Shown here: positions 41,910-51,198 of the stretch, in pieces
Layout: each line of letters begins with the position of its first letter
How positions within the stretch are numbered: position 1 is the first letter of the stretch
Assembly (NCBI GenBank): GCA_964599875.1
Contig: CAZRHE010000001.1
Span: forward strand, 62,001-126,000
DNA length: 64,000 nucleotides
Direction of reading: 5' to 3'
DNA from: RGIG4097 sp964599875
GTDB lineage: Bacteria; Bacillota; Clostridia; Christensenellales; CAG-917
The notes under the pieces: model-generated
Seen by the model: only the letters and a program-made list of their open reading frames with translations
Database searches by the model: none
Told to the model about the DNA's origin: nothing
Made by a program: the position numbers and the translations under genes

Positions 41910-41931
41910 TAACAAAATTAAAATTTTGTTA
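41910..41931. promoter_or_regulatory. Inverted repeat upstream of hypB, possible operator
   Basis: A perfect 22-bp palindrome with arms TAACAAAATT-type lies about 40 bp upstream of the hypB start, inside the leader of the promoter at 42026-42053. A second -10-like TATAAT at 41888-41893 lies 16 bp on the gene side, so the repeat would overlap its -35. The regulator is not known. Confidence 0.5.
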
Positions 41932-42025
41932 TAACTATCGTTATCTTGCGCCTTGCTATTGCAATCCGCCGTTCTTGTTGTAATACGGCATTCGAAAACC
42001 CTTGCAAGCAAGTTTTCTTATTTGT

Positions 42026-42053
42026 ATTATATCACAAATAAAATATAACGCAA
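42026..42053 (-). promoter_or_regulatory. Promoter of the hyp operon with an inverted repeat over the -10
   Basis: Minus-strand -35 TTGCGT (42048-42053) and -10 TATAAT (42026-42031), 16-bp spacer. An inverted repeat TTATTTGT-N8-ACAAATAA at 42018-42041 covers the -10 box and could bind a repressor. It looks somewhat like a Rex redox site (TTGT...ACAA) but is 2 bp shorter than the clostridial consensus I recall, so this is only a hint. Confidence 0.6.
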
Positions 42054-42160
42054 TAGTAACTTAAGTTAACTTTAACTTTTTACAAAATTTTACACGCCCT
42101 GACCGCCGCATTTTCAAACAGGTATAGCAAAGAAAATATCTCGTTCTGCAGAAATAACGT

Positions 42161-42189
42161 TTGATTTATATTTTTGAGTGCATTATACT
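42161..42189 (+). promoter_or_regulatory. Promoter of the NERD-domain gene
   Basis: Plus-strand -35 TTGATT (42161-42166) and -10 TATACT (42184-42189), 17-bp spacer, about 65 bp upstream of the GTG start. Confidence 0.65.
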
Positions 42190-42254
42190 TGTCTTGACCA
42201 AGCAAAGAACGGCTTAATTTTGTTCTAACGTATCAAACAAAAAGGGGGAATATC

Positions 42255-42983
42255 GTGGTAGCCATTATCGTCGCAGCAATCGTTTTGTTTATACTTGTTT
42301 TCATTCTTTCCGCTTATTTCAAAAGTTCGAAGTATCGCGGTAAATGCGGCGAAAAGAAAGTCAGACGCATAATAGGAAAAACTATCGACGGGGAACAATA
42401 CGTTATAAACGATTTAACTTTGAAACACGGTGAAATGACGTCGCAAATAGATCATATCGTTATAAACAGAAAGGGCGTTTTCGTCATAGAAACAAAAAAT
42501 CGAGGCGGTGAAATCTACGGCACGGAACAACAACGAGAATGGACGCAAGTGCTATCATACGGAAGAACCAAAAACACGTTTTACAATCCCGTCAAACAAA
42601 ATGCCACGCACATTTACAACGTACGACAAATCATCGGGAATCTCCCCGTTCATTCGTTGGTGGTTTTCGTTCAAAACAACGTTCAACATATCGATTCCGA
42701 ACATGTCATTCCCCTATCGAAATTGAAATATGCTCTTGCTTTCGGCAACGACGTTTTATCAAGCACGCAAATGGAAAACGCTTATATGAAATTACTATCG
42801 CAAAGAGCGGAAGTGTCAAACAAAGAACACATACGAAATATTAGAAAACAACAACTCGACATAGAGAAAGGCATTTGTCCGAGATGTGGCGGAAAATTAG
42901 TTTTGCGAAACGGAAAATACGGAGAGTTTTGGGGTTGCTCGAACTACCCTAAATGCACGTTCAAAAAAAGGACGGATGAATAA
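42255..42983 (+). CDS. NERD-domain protein with a C-terminal topoisomerase-type zinc finger
   Basis: 242 residues, starting with GTG after AAGGGGG. A membrane helix (residues 2-22) anchors the protein. The NERD (nuclease-related) domain follows: KCGEKKVRRII, SQIDHIVINRKGVFVIETKNRGGEIYG (core DHIVINRKGVFVIETKN, with the D-E-K residues of a nuclease fold), QNATHIYNVRQII and VVFVQNNVQ. A Cys4 zinc finger of the topoisomerase I type ends it: CPRCGGKLVLRNGKYGEFWGCSNYPKC given in parts CPRCGGKLVL and FWGCSNYPKC. NERD proteins are thought to act on DNA or RNA; the exact job is unknown. It is a single gene facing the metallophosphoesterase, with a shared terminator at 43006. Confidence 0.87.
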   Translation: MVAIIVAAIVLFILVFILSAYFKSSKYRGKCGEKKVRRIIGKTIDGEQYVINDLTLKHGEMTSQIDHIVINRKGVFVIETKNRGGEIYGTEQQREWTQVLSYGRTKNTFYNPVKQNATHIYNVRQIIGNLPVHSLVVFVQNNVQHIDSEHVIPLSKLKYALAFGNDVLSSTQMENAYMKLLSQRAEVSNKEHIRNIRKQQLDIEKGICPRCGGKLVLRNGKYGEFWGCSNYPKCTFKKRTDE

Positions 42984-43005
42984 TCAAGTCCAAATTTTCA
43001 AATTA

Positions 43006-43028
43006 AAAACGGGCGGAGTGCCCGTTTT
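43006..43028. terminator. Bidirectional terminator between NERD and phosphoesterase genes
   Basis: AAAACGGGC and GCCCGTTTT pair around a 5-nt loop, with A and T runs on both sides, so it can stop transcripts from both convergent genes. Confidence 0.85.
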
Positions 43029-43034
43029 GATTTG

Positions 43035-43721
43035 TCATACGATATGGATTATGCTTTCGTAAAGAGCGGTCTTTTTGTCAGTCAGGTCGCCGTCTTCGTG
43101 ATAATGCCCGAAATACCAATGACCGTAATCCACTCTCTCCTCTATCTCCGTGAGCAAGGAGTTTTCGGGATAGGCTTTGAGATACTTGAAAGGCGTTTTG
43201 AGAGGGGGATAATAAAGCGCCTTTTCGTCGCAGGCGTGCGTGATGACGAAATCAACTTTGTCGCCGTATTTCGCAAGGTTTTTGAAACCCTCCTCCAAAT
43301 CCGCGTAAGTCGGCAATTCGTCCGCCCACCAACTTATCCCTTCCTCGCGAAAGCACTTATCCGTGCTGGTTGCGCCGCCGAGAGTGAAAAAGGTTTTGCC
43401 CTCGATTTCGTAGACCTGACCGCGCATGAGATGAATGACGGAATTCGACAATTTATGCACTTTTCCGCCCTGCCATTCTTCGACGAGATAAGAGGAGAGG
43501 ATATCGAAATTCTCGTGATTTCCGTCCACGAATAAGGTCGTGAAAGGAAGCCTTGAATAGGCGTCCAACCTGTTTTGCAAGTCCGCGGGATTCCACGCAA
43601 CACCGCAATCCCCCGCGATAATCATATAGTCGTTTTTCGTCAAATCCTTCCTATCCGCCGCAAACTCTTCCAGTCTTGAAAAAGACAAGAGTCCGTGTAC
43701 GTCCCCTGTTACGTAAATCAT
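43035..43721 (-). CDS. Metallophosphoesterase (calcineurin-like)
   Basis: 228 residues. The dinuclear-metal motifs occur in order: YVTGDVHG (residues 3-10), IIAGDCGV near residue 36, FVDGNHENFD near residue 67, ITHACDEKA near residue 161 and WYFGHYHED near residue 199. The family hydrolyses phosphodiesters or phosphomonoesters such as those on nucleotides or proteins; the substrate cannot be told. It is transcribed alone and starts after GGAGTAAT. No neighbouring gene helps to define its role. Confidence 0.88.
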   Translation of the reverse strand: MIYVTGDVHGLLSFSRLEEFAADRKDLTKNDYMIIAGDCGVAWNPADLQNRLDAYSRLPFTTLFVDGNHENFDILSSYLVEEWQGGKVHKLSNSVIHLMRGQVYEIEGKTFFTLGGATSTDKCFREEGISWWADELPTYADLEEGFKNLAKYGDKVDFVITHACDEKALYYPPLKTPFKYLKAYPENSLLTEIEERVDYGHWYFGHYHEDGDLTDKKTALYESIIHIV

Positions 43722-43862
43722 AATTACTCCTTTGAAACCTATATCGTTTCCCCTACGCCGCGCCGCAAGCGGAGGTGCTTTCCGTCCCTTGCGACGCGCA
43801 AATTCGATATTTTAACCACCGTTTATATCATGATAAACAGCCGTTTTGTTCACTTCCGACGA

Positions 43863-45422
43863 TTATGCGATAGCGGTTTCGCCATCGAAATCGACGACTT
43901 CCGCCTCGTCAGTGCCGTCGTCGGGTTGAGGACCACGTGCGTAACGAATCGCAAGACGGTCGTTCTTCGCACGCAAGAATTCCGTGTTGTCGATAACCTT
44001 CTTTTTGTTGAGGTTATAGACGAAAGCAAACGCTACGACCACGAGCACCGCACCCACCAAGGGAAGTGCTATGGACAGTTTGAGCAAGTTGTCCGCGACT
44101 TCGGGAGTCGTCGCCTGATAGTTTTCAGCCTCGTATCCGACCCAGCCTGCCGCCGCCGCAACGAACGCCGCGCCTATACCCTGCGCCGCCTTTCTCACGA
44201 ACGAATAAGTCGCGTATACGCTCGCCTCGTCGCGATTGCCGAATTCGTCTTCGCGAAGATAGGTAGCGAACATATTTTTGCCGTCCGCTTTGGTTGCTTT
44301 GACCTCTTGTTCGTCGACGCAGTCCGCCACCATAGACCAAGTGCCAAGGCTCAAAGGCGCGGTTGCGAATTGTCCTACGCCAAGGCAAAGCGCATATACC
44401 CACATTGCCCAACTTTCACGCGGGAACGGTATAAACAACATGACGATAAACACGACGATAGACAGCAAATTCGGCCACATTGCGATTTCCTTTTTGCCGT
44501 ACTTTGCGGACAGTTTGCCCATGAGCGGGATGAAGATGACCATAGGCGCCATCATCACTATGCTGACCATACCCGAACTCTCCGCGTCCCCGAAAAAGAG
44601 TTGGCAAACGAGCGGTAAAGTCGTCGAGTAAGACATTATGAAAACGAGTTGGCAAAAAGACGCCAAGCACATGCCGAGCGCGGCTCTGTTTTTCAAGAAG
44701 CGTTTCAGCATTTCGAGATAACTGAATTTGACTTTGGGTTTTTCGACTTGCTCTTTCTCTTTAGTGAGGAAGCACGTCAACATAAAGCCCGCGATTGCGA
44801 TTATCGAGCAAACGAGCGCAACCCATACGAACGCTTCGGGAATGACCGCTTGAATACCGGTCGCGGGGTCCTTGTCGCCGTAGATGAAGAAAGGCACTGC
44901 AACCATAAGGATGAGCATTGCGACGCCCGCACCTATACTTCTTAAAGAAGACAGCATGGAGCGCTCGCTCGGGTCGTCCGTAAGCGCCGCGTTCAAAGAG
45001 CCGTAAGGCACGTTTGCCGCAGTATACGCTATCGACCACACGCAGTACATAAGGAGCACGTATACGAACCTACCCCAGTACGAAAAACCTCTGACGTCTA
45101 TGAAAAGCAGAGTCGTCGTGATTGCGATTGCAAACGCACTGAAGAATATCCACGGAATATATTTGCCGTGTTTTCCCGCCTTTCTCGCGTCTACGATTGC
45201 GCCGATGATAGGGTCGTTGATTGCGTCGAATATCTTCGACAGGATGACCAGCAAAGACCAGTGAATCATTTTGATTTCCAGTCCCTGCGTGACGAAAGTT
45301 ATGAGGAAGGTGCCGATGAGTTGGAAACTCATATTGCAACCGAAATCCCCCATAGTATATCCGACGAGGTCTTTGATGCCTAATTTGCCGCTATTGGCTT
45401 TTGCGGTATTTTCTTTTTTCAT
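43863..45422 (-). CDS. GPH-family sugar/hexuronide:cation symporter (MFS)
   Basis: 519 residues with about 12 membrane helices. The family hallmarks are a start with GYTMGDFGCNMSFQLIG, DAINDPIIGAIVDARK in the second-to-third helix loop, and WSIAYTAANVPYGSLNAALT in the next. A long charged C-terminal tail of about 60 residues ends with EAEVVDFDGETAIA. The GPH family moves glycosides, pentosides or hexuronides with Na+ or H+. The start at 45422 follows GGAGAG; a start at 45437 has none. It is the last gene of the hexuronate operon, 29 bp after the GH2 gene, so it probably brings in a glucuronide or uronic acid. Confidence 0.9.
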   Translation of the reverse strand: MKKENTAKANSGKLGIKDLVGYTMGDFGCNMSFQLIGTFLITFVTQGLEIKMIHWSLLVILSKIFDAINDPIIGAIVDARKAGKHGKYIPWIFFSAFAIAITTTLLFIDVRGFSYWGRFVYVLLMYCVWSIAYTAANVPYGSLNAALTDDPSERSMLSSLRSIGAGVAMLILMVAVPFFIYGDKDPATGIQAVIPEAFVWVALVCSIIAIAGFMLTCFLTKEKEQVEKPKVKFSYLEMLKRFLKNRAALGMCLASFCQLVFIMSYSTTLPLVCQLFFGDAESSGMVSIVMMAPMVIFIPLMGKLSAKYGKKEIAMWPNLLSIVVFIVMLFIPFPRESWAMWVYALCLGVGQFATAPLSLGTWSMVADCVDEQEVKATKADGKNMFATYLREDEFGNRDEASVYATYSFVRKAAQGIGAAFVAAAAGWVGYEAENYQATTPEVADNLLKLSIALPLVGAVLVVVAFAFVYNLNKKKVIDNTEFLRAKNDRLAIRYARGPQPDDGTDEAEVVDFDGETAIA

Positions 45423-45451
45423 TGTTCTCTCCGTCATTTGTTTTGCTACGC

Positions 45452-47719
45452 TTAAGGTTTCTTGATTTGGTTCAGCATTTCGTTGACCTTGAAAATCATC
45501 TCTGCGGGGACTTTATCTCCTGCCATTCCTGCGATTCTTTCAATGGTCATTCCGCCGACGAGTTTAATCATGCCCTTGCTGATTTTGAAGTCGCCTTTGC
45601 CCTCTCCGTCGCCGTGCGAATTCATATACGCAACCACTTGTTCGATAAGGCTGTTGACGAGTTTTTCACCCTCTTCGGTCTTCATGATATCGTTGAGTTT
45701 GTCCTTTATCGAGAAATAACCCTCGGGGAACTTGAAATCGAATTCGCCGTTTTTGTCGAACCAGTTTTCAACGCCGTCCGCACTTCCGTCACCTTTAAGG
45801 GAATAGCCCTCGTAAGGTTTCTTGACGTATTTCAATTCGATTTCGTCTTGAACGCCTCCGCTAACCGCTTTGATTTTGGTGGTGCCGAGAGTTTTAAGCG
45901 GCACTTCAAAAGTGAAGACGTACTTGCCGTCCTGTCTTGCGATTTCCTTTTTGCCCATATAGAGGGCGACGGAATCGCAGTTGGAATAGACTTTAACGGT
46001 GGTCGTCTTTTCCGCACGGTAGTAATATCTCTTCGACGCGATATGTACGAAAGGTTCTTTCGTCCAATATGCCTTATAGATGAAATAACTGTCTTTCTTT
46101 ATCTTTCTGTCGTAAGTCACAAGACCTTTATTGTTTCTGCCCGCTATTCCGCCTTCGTTTCTGCCGTCCACGCCGAAGTCGAACATATTCCAGACGTGCG
46201 TCGCCCAGAGATAAGGACGCTCCGCGAAAATCTTCAACATATTCTCGTGATAATACGCTTGATATTCCTCGCTGTAATCACCTTGTTTAGGCTCGCTCGT
46301 ATGCCAAGTGAGAATTGCTTCGCATCCGTATTCGGAAAAGCCTATCGTTCTGTCGGGATAATTCGCTCTGAAATCGTCCAGCCATTCCGCATTGCCGTTT
46401 ACGTCCCCGACGTACCAGCCGAAATAGTGGTTGTAGGACATAATATCCGAAAGCGACACCATAGGCGAGGACGGGTCGAGCATAGTCACGTGCGCCATAG
46501 TGGTGGGACGAGTCTTATCCATCTCGTGACAAAGGTCGTTCAACTCGTGGTGCAAATTCAAAATTTCGTCGCTTTCTCCCGTTATGGTGATTTCGTTCGA
46601 AAGTCCCCAGCAGAATATTGACGCGTGGTTATAATTTTGCGTTACGAGTTCTTTCATTTGACTTATCGCGTTATCTCTGCCGTTTGCAAGGTGAGAGGAA
46701 ATGTAAGGGATTTCCGCCCAAACGACCATACCGTATTCATCGCACAAATCGTAGAAATATTGGTCGTGCTGATAGTGCGCAAGGCGTATCGTATTGGCAC
46801 CCATTTCTTTGATGAGGTCTATATCTTCCTTGTGCTCTTTTTCGGTTATCGCCCAACCCATATCCTGTCTGTCTTGGTGACGGGAAACGCCGTGTAGGGG
46901 GTATTTTCTGCCGTTGAGATAAAAGCCGTCTTTATCCGCTTTCATAGTTCTGACGCCGAAACGGATTTCTCTTTCATCTTCACCAATCGGGGTTTTAAGC
47001 GTCAATTTCGCCGTATAAAGTGCGGGATTGTCGATTCCGTCCCAAAGAACGGGGGTTTCGATATCAAACGAAAATGCCGTCGTTTCCTTCGCATCGGCAT
47101 CCGCCGCGCACACCTCTTCTCCCTCGAAATACAATCCGCAATTCACGGTTGCGCCGTCAAGGTCGCCCGTAAGATACGCTTCGACGTTTATCGTCGCAGA
47201 GCCGTCCTCGTTGACGACGGGGGTTATTTTAACACCCTCGCTTCCGAGGTGGTCGAGGTCGAAACGAGTGGTCGGCGTTTCGATTATATACACGTTTCTG
47301 TATATGCCACCGAAGAAAGTAAAGTCCGCCATTTGAGGATAAACCCTGTCGTTTGCGGAGTTGTCCGCGGACACGATTATTACGTTTTCGCCATCGGTAA
47401 GTGCGTCGGTTATCTTCGCGCGGAAAGTGGAAAAACCGCCCTCGTGATATGCGACGGATTCGCCGTTTACAAAGACTTCCGCTATTGCGTTGACGCCTCT
47501 AAATTCGAGATAATAGTCCTTGTTTTCCTTTTTTGCGACGGCTATTTTCTTTCTGTAAAAGCATTTTCCGCGATAGTAATCGCTGCCGCCGTCTTGTCCG
47601 TCGAGGTTATTCCACGTATGCGGAAGATTTATCTTCACGCTTTCGGCGGAATCCATTTCTTCAATTGAAGAACAAGACTTGAAAAAACGCCATCCGTTAT
47701 TCAACAAAACTTTTTTCAT
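45452..47719 (-). CDS. Glycoside hydrolase family 2, predicted beta-glucuronidase or beta-galactosidase
   Basis: 755 residues, no signal peptide, so it is cytoplasmic. The N-terminal sandwich domain has PHTWNNLDGQDGG and YYLEFRGV, then an Ig-like domain and a TIM barrel with RLAHYQHDQYFYDLCDEYG, acid/base CWGLSNEI and nucleophile TIGFSEYGCEA. The segment RNNKGLVTYDRKIKKDSY is present; its N-x-K spacing occurs in glucuronidases but also in some galactosidases, so it is not decisive. The C-terminal tail of about 100 residues beyond the usual Ig domain is helical (DKLNDIMKTEEGEKLVNS). The uronate genes around it favour a uronide substrate. Confidence 0.87.
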   Translation of the reverse strand: MKKVLLNNGWRFFKSCSSIEEMDSAESVKINLPHTWNNLDGQDGGSDYYRGKCFYRKKIAVAKKENKDYYLEFRGVNAIAEVFVNGESVAYHEGGFSTFRAKITDALTDGENVIIVSADNSANDRVYPQMADFTFFGGIYRNVYIIETPTTRFDLDHLGSEGVKITPVVNEDGSATINVEAYLTGDLDGATVNCGLYFEGEEVCAADADAKETTAFSFDIETPVLWDGIDNPALYTAKLTLKTPIGEDEREIRFGVRTMKADKDGFYLNGRKYPLHGVSRHQDRQDMGWAITEKEHKEDIDLIKEMGANTIRLAHYQHDQYFYDLCDEYGMVVWAEIPYISSHLANGRDNAISQMKELVTQNYNHASIFCWGLSNEITITGESDEILNLHHELNDLCHEMDKTRPTTMAHVTMLDPSSPMVSLSDIMSYNHYFGWYVGDVNGNAEWLDDFRANYPDRTIGFSEYGCEAILTWHTSEPKQGDYSEEYQAYYHENMLKIFAERPYLWATHVWNMFDFGVDGRNEGGIAGRNNKGLVTYDRKIKKDSYFIYKAYWTKEPFVHIASKRYYYRAEKTTTVKVYSNCDSVALYMGKKEIARQDGKYVFTFEVPLKTLGTTKIKAVSGGVQDEIELKYVKKPYEGYSLKGDGSADGVENWFDKNGEFDFKFPEGYFSIKDKLNDIMKTEEGEKLVNSLIEQVVAYMNSHGDGEGKGDFKISKGMIKLVGGMTIERIAGMAGDKVPAEMIFKVNEMLNQIKKP

Positions 47720-47752
47720 ATTTTCCTCCGATATATTATCGTATTTTTTAAT

Positions 47753-48772
47753 TTAGCGTTGCACTCTTCCGCTTGCGTTGCCGCGCATAAGGCTTTCCAC
47801 TTCTTCGACCGAAACCATATTGTAGTCCCCTTCGATAGAGTGTTTGAGGCAACTTGCCGCGACTGCGAATTCAATCGTATGCTGCCCCGAAAAATCGTGG
47901 GTAAATGCGTATATGAGTCCCGCGCCGAAACTATCTCCGCCGCCTACTCTGTCTACGATATGGATTGAATATTTCTTGCTGAAAAACGCGCGCGACGCGA
48001 CGTACAACATTCCCGACCAATCGTTGTCGTTTGCGCTTATGCTTTCGCGCAAAGTGATTGCGACCGCCTTGAATCCGAAACGCTCGGTGAGTTGTCTTGC
48101 CACCGAAACGTATCCTTCTCTATCCAGTTTTCCGCCTTCGATATCCGAGTTTTCCGCCTCGATACCGAATACGTCTTTCGCGTCCTCTTCGTTCGCTATG
48201 CAAACGTCCACGTACTTGCAAATCTCTCCCATGACTTCAGACGCTTTTTCCTTGCTCCAAAGTTTTTTACGGAAGTTGAGGTCGCAAGACACGGTCAGTC
48301 CTTTTTCTTTCGCCGCGCGGACGGCGTCGAGAGTGATAGCGGCAAGTTCGTCCGAGAGTGCGGGTGTTATGCCCGTAAAATGGAACCATTCCGCTCCGTC
48401 GAAAGCCTTATCCCAATCGAAATCTTCCGCGTTTGCAGTCGCGATCGAGGAATACTTTCTGTCGTATATGACCTTGCTCGGTCTTTGGCTCGCGCCTTTT
48501 TCGCAGTAGTAAATGCCCACTCTATCCCCGCCGCGCGCGATATAGGACGTATCCACGCCGAATTTTCGAAGGGAATTTACCGCGCTTTGTCCGATTTCGT
48601 GCTCGGGAAGTTTGCTTACGAATCTTGCGTCCATGCCGAAAGAGGACAAAGACACCGCCACGTTTGCCTCCGCTCCGCCGAAAGTCGCTTCGAGTCTGTC
48701 GCTTTGCACGAATCTCAAATAGTTTTCGGGAGCAAGACGAAGCATTAGTTCACCAAAGGTTACAACTCGCAT
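47753..48772 (-). CDS. kdgK: 2-dehydro-3-deoxygluconokinase
   Basis: 339 residues of the PfkB/ribokinase family. The motifs are TFGELMLRLAPENYLRFVQ at the N terminus, GGAEANVAVSLSSFG, and the catalytic DRVGGGDSFGAGLIYA near residue 279 (the Asp of GAGD-type). It phosphorylates 2-keto-3-deoxygluconate to KDPG in the cytoplasm. It begins 13 bp inside the eda gene and lies before the GH2 gene. Confidence 0.93.
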   Translation of the reverse strand: MRVVTFGELMLRLAPENYLRFVQSDRLEATFGGAEANVAVSLSSFGMDARFVSKLPEHEIGQSAVNSLRKFGVDTSYIARGGDRVGIYYCEKGASQRPSKVIYDRKYSSIATANAEDFDWDKAFDGAEWFHFTGITPALSDELAAITLDAVRAAKEKGLTVSCDLNFRKKLWSKEKASEVMGEICKYVDVCIANEEDAKDVFGIEAENSDIEGGKLDREGYVSVARQLTERFGFKAVAITLRESISANDNDWSGMLYVASRAFFSKKYSIHIVDRVGGGDSFGAGLIYAFTHDFSGQHTIEFAVAASCLKHSIEGDYNMVSVEEVESLMRGNASGRVQR

Positions 48773-49335
48773 ATTCTCACAATCTCCTTACAGTTTGCGA
48801 CAACGTCGCCTTTCATCATAAACGAACCGCCCACGGCGTACGTTTTGTCAAAGTCCAAATATTCCTTGAGGTTGCCAAGGTCTACGCCGCCCGTCGGAAT
48901 AAACTTAATTTGCGGGAAGGGCGCGGATAACGCTTTCATCGCTTTCAGTCCGCCGAAAACTCCAGCGGGGAAAAACTTCACCACGTCTATCCCGTACGAA
49001 ACCGCTTTCATGATTTCGGTCGGAGTTACGCAACCTGGATAATAAGTCACGCCGTTTAACGTGCAATATTCTGCGACCTCGTCGCTGAATCCCGGGGATA
49101 CGATGAATTTCGCACCTGCGTCGAGTGCGCTTTTCGCTTGTTCGAGGTTGATAACCGTGCCTGCGCCGATATTCATATCGGGAAACGCTTTCACACCTAT
49201 TTCGATTGCTTCTCTTGCGCACGCCGTACGGAAAGTGATTTCCGCCACGTTCACTCCGCCCTCGCGAAGTTTCGACAGCACGTCTATGGTTTCGCTCGCG
49301 TCTTTTATGACGACGACGGGGATGACTTGTTTCAT
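48760..49335 (-). CDS. eda: KDPG aldolase
   Basis: 191 residues, the usual size. The Schiff-base lysine is in VVKFFPAGVFGG near residue 125, the Glu in AEITFRTACA near residue 36, and YYPGCVTPTEIM near residue 104 completes the family pattern. It splits 2-keto-3-deoxy-6-phosphogluconate into pyruvate and glyceraldehyde 3-phosphate. The stop overlaps kdgK by 13 bp; it begins 1 bp after the uxuB stop. Confidence 0.94.
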   Translation of the reverse strand: MKQVIPVVVIKDASETIDVLSKLREGGVNVAEITFRTACAREAIEIGVKAFPDMNIGAGTVINLEQAKSALDAGAKFIVSPGFSDEVAEYCTLNGVTYYPGCVTPTEIMKAVSYGIDVVKFFPAGVFGGLKAMKALSAPFPQIKFIPTGGVDLGNLKEYLDFDKTYAVGGSFMMKGDVVANCKEIVRICEL

Positions 49336-49336
49336 A

Positions 49337-50164
49337 TTACACCCCGCTGTATGCGGAGAATCCGCCGTCCACGGGAATAATCGTCCCCGTCACGAAACCG
49401 CTTGCCTTGTCGTCGGACAGCCAAAGCAAACAGCCGATAAGGTCGCTGATTTCCCCGAATTTTTTCATGGGAGTAGCACTCAAAATTTTGCCCGTCCTTG
49501 CGGTGGGAGTGCCGTCCTCAGCGTAAAGCAGACTTCTGTTTTGGTTGGTCACGAAAAATCCCGGTGCGATTGCGTTGCAACGGATATTGCAGGGAGCAAA
49601 ATGCACCGCAAGCCATTGCGTGAAGTTGGATATGCCCGCCTTTGCCGCGGAATACGCAGGGATTTTTGTGAGGGGCGAAAACGCGTTCATGGAAGATACG
49701 TTGATGATATTTCCGCCCGTTTCGACCATATCCTTTGCAAAAACCTGCGTGACGAGGAATGCGGATGTTATATTGAGGTCGAAAACGAATTTTAGTCCGC
49801 TTTCTTCGAGGGCAAAGAAGTCCTTGACGCCCGTCGTATCGGGAGTCATATATTCGTTATCCGTAGTTGCGCGAGGATTGTTTCCGCCCGCACCATTGAT
49901 AAGGAAATTCACCTTGCCGAATTTTGCGTTGATTTCCTCTTTCGCTCTTTCGATATCCGCTTTGTCAAGACAGTTACATTTGACTGCGACCGCGTTTTCT
50001 CCTATTTCGTCCGCGACTTTTTTCGCAGCGTCGTAGTTGATATCGAGAAGCGCGACTTTTGCGCCGCACTCTGCGAGCGCGCGAGCAAATTCGGAACAAA
50101 TAATTCCGCCTGCACCCGTGATTGCGATTGTTTTTTCACTTAAATCCACACTGAACGGTATCAT
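49337..50164 (-). CDS. uxuB: SDR-family oxidoreductase, predicted D-mannonate (fructuronate) reductase
   Basis: 275 residues of the short-chain dehydrogenase family. The NAD(P) motif ITGAGGIICSEFARAL (residues 15-30), NGAGGNNP near 90, and catalytic SSM ... YSAAKAGISNF near residue 180 (Tyr and Lys) are present. In this place between uxuA and eda it should reduce D-fructuronate to D-mannonate, as the SDR-type UxuB of Firmicutes. The start at 50164 overlaps the uxuA stop by 4 bp; the in-frame extension to 50266 lies in uxuA. The symbol follows from the operon. Confidence 0.87.
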   Translation of the reverse strand: MIPFSVDLSEKTIAITGAGGIICSEFARALAECGAKVALLDINYDAAKKVADEIGENAVAVKCNCLDKADIERAKEEINAKFGKVNFLINGAGGNNPRATTDNEYMTPDTTGVKDFFALEESGLKFVFDLNITSAFLVTQVFAKDMVETGGNIINVSSMNAFSPLTKIPAYSAAKAGISNFTQWLAVHFAPCNIRCNAIAPGFFVTNQNRSLLYAEDGTPTARTGKILSATPMKKFGEISDLIGCLLWLSDDKASGFVTGTIIPVDGGFSAYSGV

Positions 50165-51198
50165 TTTTTCATCTCCTTTCTCACCGCCTCGAAAAGTCCC
50201 GTGAGATAGCACGCGCCCATCGCTCTGTCGAAAAGTCCGTAGCCGGGTTTTGCGTCCTCTCCCCACACGTTTCTTCCGTGGTCGGGACGGACATAGCCGT
50301 CGAATCCGTTTTCTTCAAGAGCCTTGACGATGCCGTACACGTCCACGTTTCCGCAGTCGGTTTGGTGTCCGTTTTCATAAAAATTTATTTCTCCGTCATA
50401 CTTGAGTTGACGAAGGTGAGCAAAGTAAATTCTATCCGCGTACTTGCCCGCCATTTTAGGCAAGTCGTTGAATCTTCCCGCGCCGAGAGAGCCGGTGCAG
50501 AAAGTTATGCCGTTATGACGATTCGGCACCGCCGCGAACAGTTTGTCGTAATCCTCCTCTTTCGAGATAATGCGAGGAAGTCCGAACATATCCCAAGGCG
50601 GGTCGTCGGGATGAATTGCCATATTCACGTCCGCCTCGTCGCACGCAGGCATAATCGCGCGCAAGAAATACACGAGATTGTCGAACAGTTTTTCGTGCGT
50701 CATCCCTTCGTATTCGTTAAGGAGTGCGTTGAGTTCGTCCGCAGAATAACTCTCGTCCCAACCGGGCAGATGAAGATTTTTCGGGTCGAGCGCAAGCAAT
50801 GCGTCGTGGTCGTACGCAAGAGAAGTCGCTCCGTCCGCATGTTTGAAATATAAATCCGTGCGGAGCCAGTCGAATACGGGCATAAAGTTATAGCATATGC
50901 ACTTGACGCCGACCTTGCCGCAGTTGATTATATTCTGCTTGTACGCCTCGATATATTTGTCGCGCGTGGGCTTGCCGAGTTTGATATCCTCGTGCACGGG
51001 GACGGACTCTATGACTTCCATATCAAGTCCCGCGCCGTTTGCAAGGGACTTAAGTCTTTCGAGTTTTTCCATTTCCCACACCTCTCCGACGGGGACGTCG
51101 TACACGGCGGTAACCACCCCGCTCATACCTTGAATTTGTTTGATATGGTTCAGCGGAATACAATCCTTTTCGCCGTACCATCTGAAAGTCATTTTCAT
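50161..51198 (-). CDS. uxuA: Mannonate dehydratase
   Basis: 345 residues. It opens with MTFRWYGEKDCIPLNHIKQ, and has EVIESVPVHEDIKLG, the NMAIHPDDPPWDMFGLPRI core with metal ligands near residue 190, FCTGSLGAG near residue 234 and VRPDHGR near residue 302 (metal ligands), all as in UxuA. It removes water from D-mannonate to give 2-keto-3-deoxygluconate. The start overlaps uxaC by 4 bp. Confidence 0.94.
   Translation of the reverse strand: MKMTFRWYGEKDCIPLNHIKQIQGMSGVVTAVYDVPVGEVWEMEKLERLKSLANGAGLDMEVIESVPVHEDIKLGKPTRDKYIEAYKQNIINCGKVGVKCICYNFMPVFDWLRTDLYFKHADGATSLAYDHDALLALDPKNLHLPGWDESYSADELNALLNEYEGMTHEKLFDNLVYFLRAIMPACDEADVNMAIHPDDPPWDMFGLPRIISKEEDYDKLFAAVPNRHNGITFCTGSLGAGRFNDLPKMAGKYADRIYFAHLRQLKYDGEINFYENGHQTDCGNVDVYGIVKALEENGFDGYVRPDHGRNVWGEDAKPGYGLFDRAMGACYLTGLFEAVRKEMKK

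Noticed and set aside
42018..42041. A Rex redox operator upstream of hypB
   Set aside because: The half-sites have the right TTGT/ACAA ends on the minus strand, but the spacing is 2 bp short of the consensus; kept only as an unnamed inverted repeat.
45452..47719. Firm naming of the GH2 enzyme as beta-glucuronidase from its N-x-K segment
   Set aside because: The same spacing occurs in GH2 enzymes annotated as galactosidases, so the substrate rests on the operon context only.
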